NCBI GenBank assembly: GCA_029834535.1
Contig: JAQMWT010000283.1
Coordinates: 1 to 45,358 of the forward strand
Length of the DNA: 45,358 bases
Origin: Chrysophaeum taylorii
Lineage: Eukaryota; Sar; Pelagophyceae; Pelagomonadales; Pelagomonadaceae
Direction of reading: 5' to 3'
The translations under genes were made by a program, and so were the position numbers. Position 1 is the stretch's first letter. Every line of letters starts with the position of its first letter. Positions 41,404 through 45,358 of this stretch are shown here, one piece after another. The notes below the pieces were generated by a model. The model was not told where the DNA came from and made no database searches. It saw nothing but the letters and a program-made list of their open reading frames with translations.

Positions 41404-41707
41404 CACAACGACGACAGCGGCGGACAGTGTCGGTCGACTTGAATTCAAACACGCCTCGGTGTTATATTAGGGTAAAGCATAGGTCTTCTGACGGTTTCAC
41501 CAAAAACTAGTTTAGGGAACACGTCGCGGCCGGCCGCGAGGGTGCAAATAGATAGCTCGTTTACGCGCATATTATACACACAAGGGGTGTGCGCGAGCCA
41601 AGTCGTCGACGACGACGACAACGACGACGACCACCATGCGCGCACTGTCGCACTAGGGAGCAAAAAGCAACCCACGTCGTGTCGAGGAGGTGACACGCCA
41701 TAATCGA
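41404..41707. promoter_or_regulatory. Divergent region between POC1 and NEK kinase (304 bp)
   Basis: Head-to-head spacer of two genes with basal-body or cilium roles. It has a TATA-like ATATTATACAC on the plus strand near 41569-41579 and a run of GAC triplets near 41607-41633. Shared regulation is inference. Confidence 0.45.
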
Positions 41708-44700
41708 ATGGAGCAGCTCGAACCAATTAAGGTCTTGGGCGAGGTTCGTCGCACGCACGAGAGCGTTCTCAGCGCCCAACCGACGCCATTCGTCGTCGCA
41801 GGGCGCCTTTGGAAAAGTCTACTTGATGCGACACAAGGTGCGCGCGGCGTCTCTCGTCGTGTGGCGACCACAAATATATACAATTCGTTGGCGCGTAGGT
41901 CGAGAGACAACTCGTGTGCGTCAAAGTGATAAAGGTCAAGAACATCCCTCGCAAGGAACGCGAGGCATGCCGCATGGAGGTGGCCTTACTCAAGCGACTG
42001 AACCATCCAAACATCGTCGGGTATCGAGATTCGTTCTTGGCAAAGAACAAGGAGTCGCTGTGCATCGTGATGCAGTTTGCCGACGGCGGTGATCTCGCGG
42101 CGCAGATCAAGCAGGCCGCCAAGCAGCGCAAGTTGTTCGGGGAGTCGAAGATTCTGCACTGGTTCGTGCAGATGGCCTTGGGCCTCCACTACATGCACTC
42201 GAATCGGGTGCTGCACCGCGATCTCAAGACGCAAAACATATTCCTCCTCGGCAACGGCCGGCTCGTGCTCGGCGACCTCGGCATCTCCAAGGTACTTGAG
42301 GGCACGATGGACTTCGCCCAGACGTGTATCGGCACACCCTATTACATGTCGCCAGAAATATTCAAGAACAAGCCGTACAACCAAAAGTCGGACATTTGGG
42401 CCTTGGGGTGCGTGCTCTACGAAATGACGACGCTCAACCACGCGTTCGATGCCAACTCGCTCAATGGCCTCGCGTGCAAGATCATCAAGGGCAGGTATCC
42501 GCCGATCGCAACGAGGTACTCCAAGCATCTCCGTGACCTCATCGGTGCGATGCTGTCGACGGCACCCTCGCAACGCCCACACCTCGAGGTCGTGCTCCGG
42601 CGGCCGTTTGTCAAGAAGCACATCAAGGATTTTATGACAGACATCGTGTCGCGGCCTACGGGATCCGTCGGCGAGGGTACGATGCAGGTCCGCGCCGCCG
42701 TCGTCGGCGTGGCGGGTTGCGCACAGCAACCAGGAATAATCGACGTCGAGAACAGCGAGGAGGCCAAGGCACTTCGGGCACAGCTCGACGCCCTTCAACT
42801 CAACGACATCATCGCGGCAGCCTTCGCGCCCAAGGAAGCGCCGACGAGTGCCGTGCAAGCCGAGAAGGCGGTGCGCGAGCAGGCCAGCGCTCTCCGCCGC
42901 GAAGAAGAGCGTCGGAAGGCTGTCGAGGCTGCTCTCGAAAAACTTCGCAAAGAACGCGAGCAGCGCTTACGCGACCGAGATCGCCTTCGTGCCGAGGCGC
43001 AGCGGCGTGCGGCGGCGAGGATGCAACACCCGAGCGACCGCCGATATCCGCCGCGTTACCACCAACGCGACAGCCCTGGCGGCCAGCACCCGGTAGGAAG
43101 CCGAGTCGCTGCTGCTGGATCGCGGCGTCAGAGCAGCAATCGACCGGGCACGAGCAATTCTAGCGGAACACCGAGTCCCGAGGTCCGCAAGTCCGTGGCG
43201 GATGGTAACCGTCCAGATATCCAACGACGCGGTTTGCGGCCAGTTGCGGCGAACTCCGAGGCGCAACGTGCCGCGGAGCTCGATCAACGGGAAGAGCAAC
43301 AACAACAACAACAACTACAAAAGCGCCCGCAAGCCCAGCGCCAGCGTGCTTGGCAACAGGATCACCGTCGCGGGGCCCCATCGCCGCTACAGCGCGAAGC
43401 TGGTGAGCCAAAACGCGGCAGCTCGCCGCCACCGCCGCCGCCGCCCGCAAAGAACGTCGCCCAAAAAGATGATGCCGACGCCCGCCGCGAGGCAAGACGC
43501 GAGATCGAGCGCCAGCGTCAGCGTGATATCATCGCCCGACTTCGACAAGACAAGCTAATTTTAGACCAAAAAGAACGCCTACGGAATCAGCGCCGCGAAG
43601 AACAACGACGCCGTGAAGAACAACGACGCCGCGAGCTTGAACTCGGGCAGCGGCGACAAGTGGACGTGCAGGGCGACGGAAGACCGCCGCTCCCGCCGCA
43701 GTTGGTTCGCCACAGTCGCGAGGCAGGCAACGAGCCACCGCCTCCTAGGCCCCTTGTCGGGGCCAATAGCAACAAAGGCGACCAGTCTCCTACGCTGAAG
43801 GCAGACAAACATAAGCCTGATGCTCAGGATGACAGCCGTCGGAGTTCCTCGCGCGTGCCGTCGCAGGCGGTTGTGCACCCCGCTCAGCCATCTCCTCGTG
43901 ACGCGAGTCAATTGTCGGCGCGCGAGCGCGTGCTTCTGCGCAAACAGGAAGCCGCGGCAGAGAAAGAGGCAGAACGCCTGCAGCAGTTGAATGAGGCCCA
44001 TGCAGCACTCTCGCATCTGCGCCAACAGGCAAAAGCCAAGCAGAGCGACCAGTATCGCAGCAGTCTGGACCCAATCCCTCGGAGGAACTATCCACCCACG
44101 CCTGTTCGCCAGGCGTGGTCGAAGCCCCCACCGACAGCGCCGCCTGTCAATCAAGCTGGCGCCATTCCCGCAGCTACGAGTGATGTTGTCGAAGAATCTG
44201 CAGACACCACCGGCGCCACTGCCACCACGAACGCGGTTGCTGCCACCAAGAACGCATCTGACGAGGTACCACCACCCCCCGCGGAAATCGATAGCCGCGG
44301 TGACGTTCCAGCTGAGGGGCAGCCCGACGTTGAGGACGACGCCCAAGACGATGACAGCGAGAGCATGGGTTGGGCTCAGCCAGATCCCGACAAAATCGAA
44401 GACGCCGAGGAAGACATCCATAACCGCGAGGAGCAGCTCGAGGCGGAGCTTGAGTACACCAAGACTCGATGCGAGGAGCTCCGCAAGACGCTCCAAGATA
44501 CGAAAAGCTACATTGCGAGGACAGCTGGAGGCAACACAGAAGCGCTCGCGGCCGCAACTGGCGACGAGTCCCGTCAGTCTTCAGGCCACCGCCCTCCGAA
44601 GCGGCCAGGAGCTACTCTTAACGGAGACGCGGATGTACGTCCCATTGATCTTTCGTCGGCGTGACAAACCGTAGGACGATGACGATTGCCTGTACGAGGA

Positions 44701-45240
44701 AGACGAAGAAGACGAAGAGAGCGTCGAGAGTGTCGCGCCGATCTCCAGGCGCGGCGGCGCGGCCAGCGCAGTTGCCGAAACGCCACGTACGAGACCGAGT
44801 AAGATTGAAGTGCCATCTTCAAAGGCGACGCGGGAACGCGTGGATCTTGTTGACACCCCTTCGAGTGCTAGCAGGCTCGCGGTATGTGTCCTTCCCCACG
44901 CGCGCATGATCACTGGCTGTACTTCCCAGGAGCGAATTCAAATTATTCGTCACCGTTGCGTTAACGCCCTCGGCGCGAAGGCCTTCCAGCAGGCCCACGA
45001 GTACTTGAAATCGCTGCAGGTATCTGTCGTGGGCATGATGTGCACACGTTAACTAATTTCTCATCATAGGCAGCTGACGATGCCGAAATCGCCGCGGACG
45101 GTTTCGCCGCAGTCGGGGGCGTCGGCGGTCGAGATTCAGACCAGCACGCGAAAGAGAAACTCCGCGCTATCCTCGGTGCCGAAAACTTGCATTTTGCCTC
45201 GCTCATTGACCAGCTTATTTTCATGGAAGATAGCTTATGA
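41708..45240 (+). CDS. NIMA-related (NEK1/5-type) serine/threonine kinase
   Basis: Exons are 41708-41743, 41802-41837, 41899-44634, 44675-44881, 44930-45019 and 45070-45240: 1091 residues. Introns are 40-61 nt and phase 0. The first two exons supply the Gly loop (LGEGAFGKVYLMRHK), which one long frame alone lacks. Then come VCVKVIK (ATP Lys), HRDLKTQN (catalytic loop), GDLGISK (DLG in place of DFG, as in many NEKs), GTPYYMSPE and DIWALGCVLYEM. The long tail is Arg/Gln/Glu-rich coiled coil with Pro-rich and poly-Gln patches. The last exons encode a NEK1-like end: RHRCVNALGAKAFQQAHEYL, then LIDQLIFMEDSL. NEKs of this class act at basal bodies, cilia and mitosis. Confidence 0.92.
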
Positions 45241-45358
45241 GCGAGCGTGTTCCCTCGCTGCAGCAGCAAAGGAAGGAAGGCACACACCCATAATATTAGA
45301 ACCAACGTGAAACCAAAACAATTGTACAAGTGGCAAGATTATTGTACGAAGGAAAGAA
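45241..45358. other. 3' flank of the NEK gene
   Basis: Downstream of the TGA: an AAGGAAGG run and AT-rich sequence to the window end. No further gene. Confidence 0.4.

Noticed and set aside
1..45358. tRNA, rRNA, CRISPR, prophage or bacterial operon
   Set aside because: No cloverleaf T-loop pattern, rRNA core, spaced direct repeats or Shine-Dalgarno spacing were seen; introns and gene families are eukaryotic.

Overview
The window is nuclear DNA of a flagellated microalga with a red-lineage complex plastid, most likely a small stramenopile such as a pelagophyte; a haptophyte cannot be excluded. The evidence is in the genes. One encodes a Derlin with a bipartite plastid-type leader (the SELMA/ERAD-derived import system). 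One encodes a small thylakoid protein with a signal peptide, an F-V-L-P transit start and an A-N-A lumenal signal. One encodes a plastid-leader ABC1 kinase. POC1 and a NEK kinase indicate basal bodies and flagella. Genes are close together, often head to head. Most introns I could reconstruct are 34-75 nt, with GTG(A/C)G-like donors and very often CGCAG or CGTAG acceptors.

Layout. 1-3757: two arms of a ~375-bp inverted repeat (3' end of a putative retroelement) enclose a four-exon small membrane protein (+), a glycosyltransferase-like gene (-) and the C-terminal remnant of a paralogue of that gene (-). 4130-8438 (-): a DUF6492-like glycosyltransferase, a poorly resolved and possibly decayed gene, and a fucosyltransferase-like protein. 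9215-11001 (-): plastid ABC1 kinase, divergent from a small two-TM protein (+, 11079-11482) whose intron holds a CTCA microsatellite, followed by fimbrin/plastin (+, 11687-14071). 15199-16126 (-): an alpha/beta hydrolase whose start codon is 38 bp from that of a nardilysin-like M16 peptidase (+, 16165-19781). 20191-23778 (-): a long coiled-coil protein, head to head with an unrecognised low-complexity protein (+, 23948-25195). 26381-27288 (-): an R2R3-MYB protein. 28735-30067 (-): the symbiont-type Derlin. 30752-31137 (-): the thylakoid protein, head to head with a TMEM128-like membrane protein (+, 31284-32027). 32301-33659 (+): an ankyrin-repeat protein. 34068-38873 (-): a large many-exon ABCG half-transporter with a Cys-rich ectodomain. 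38978-39590: a third retroelement 3' end. 39676-41403 (-): POC1, head to head with a NEK-family kinase (+, 41708-45240).

Shared themes. Three different glycosyltransferase families lie on one strand in the first 8.5 kb. Three genes serve the plastid: import/ERAD, thylakoid and ABC1 kinase. Two or three serve basal bodies or flagella: POC1, NEK and perhaps the coiled-coil protein. No rRNA, tRNA, CRISPR or bacterial operon signals were seen. Exon structures were rebuilt by eye from frame continuity, splice dinucleotides and family motifs; transcript data would be needed to confirm them.
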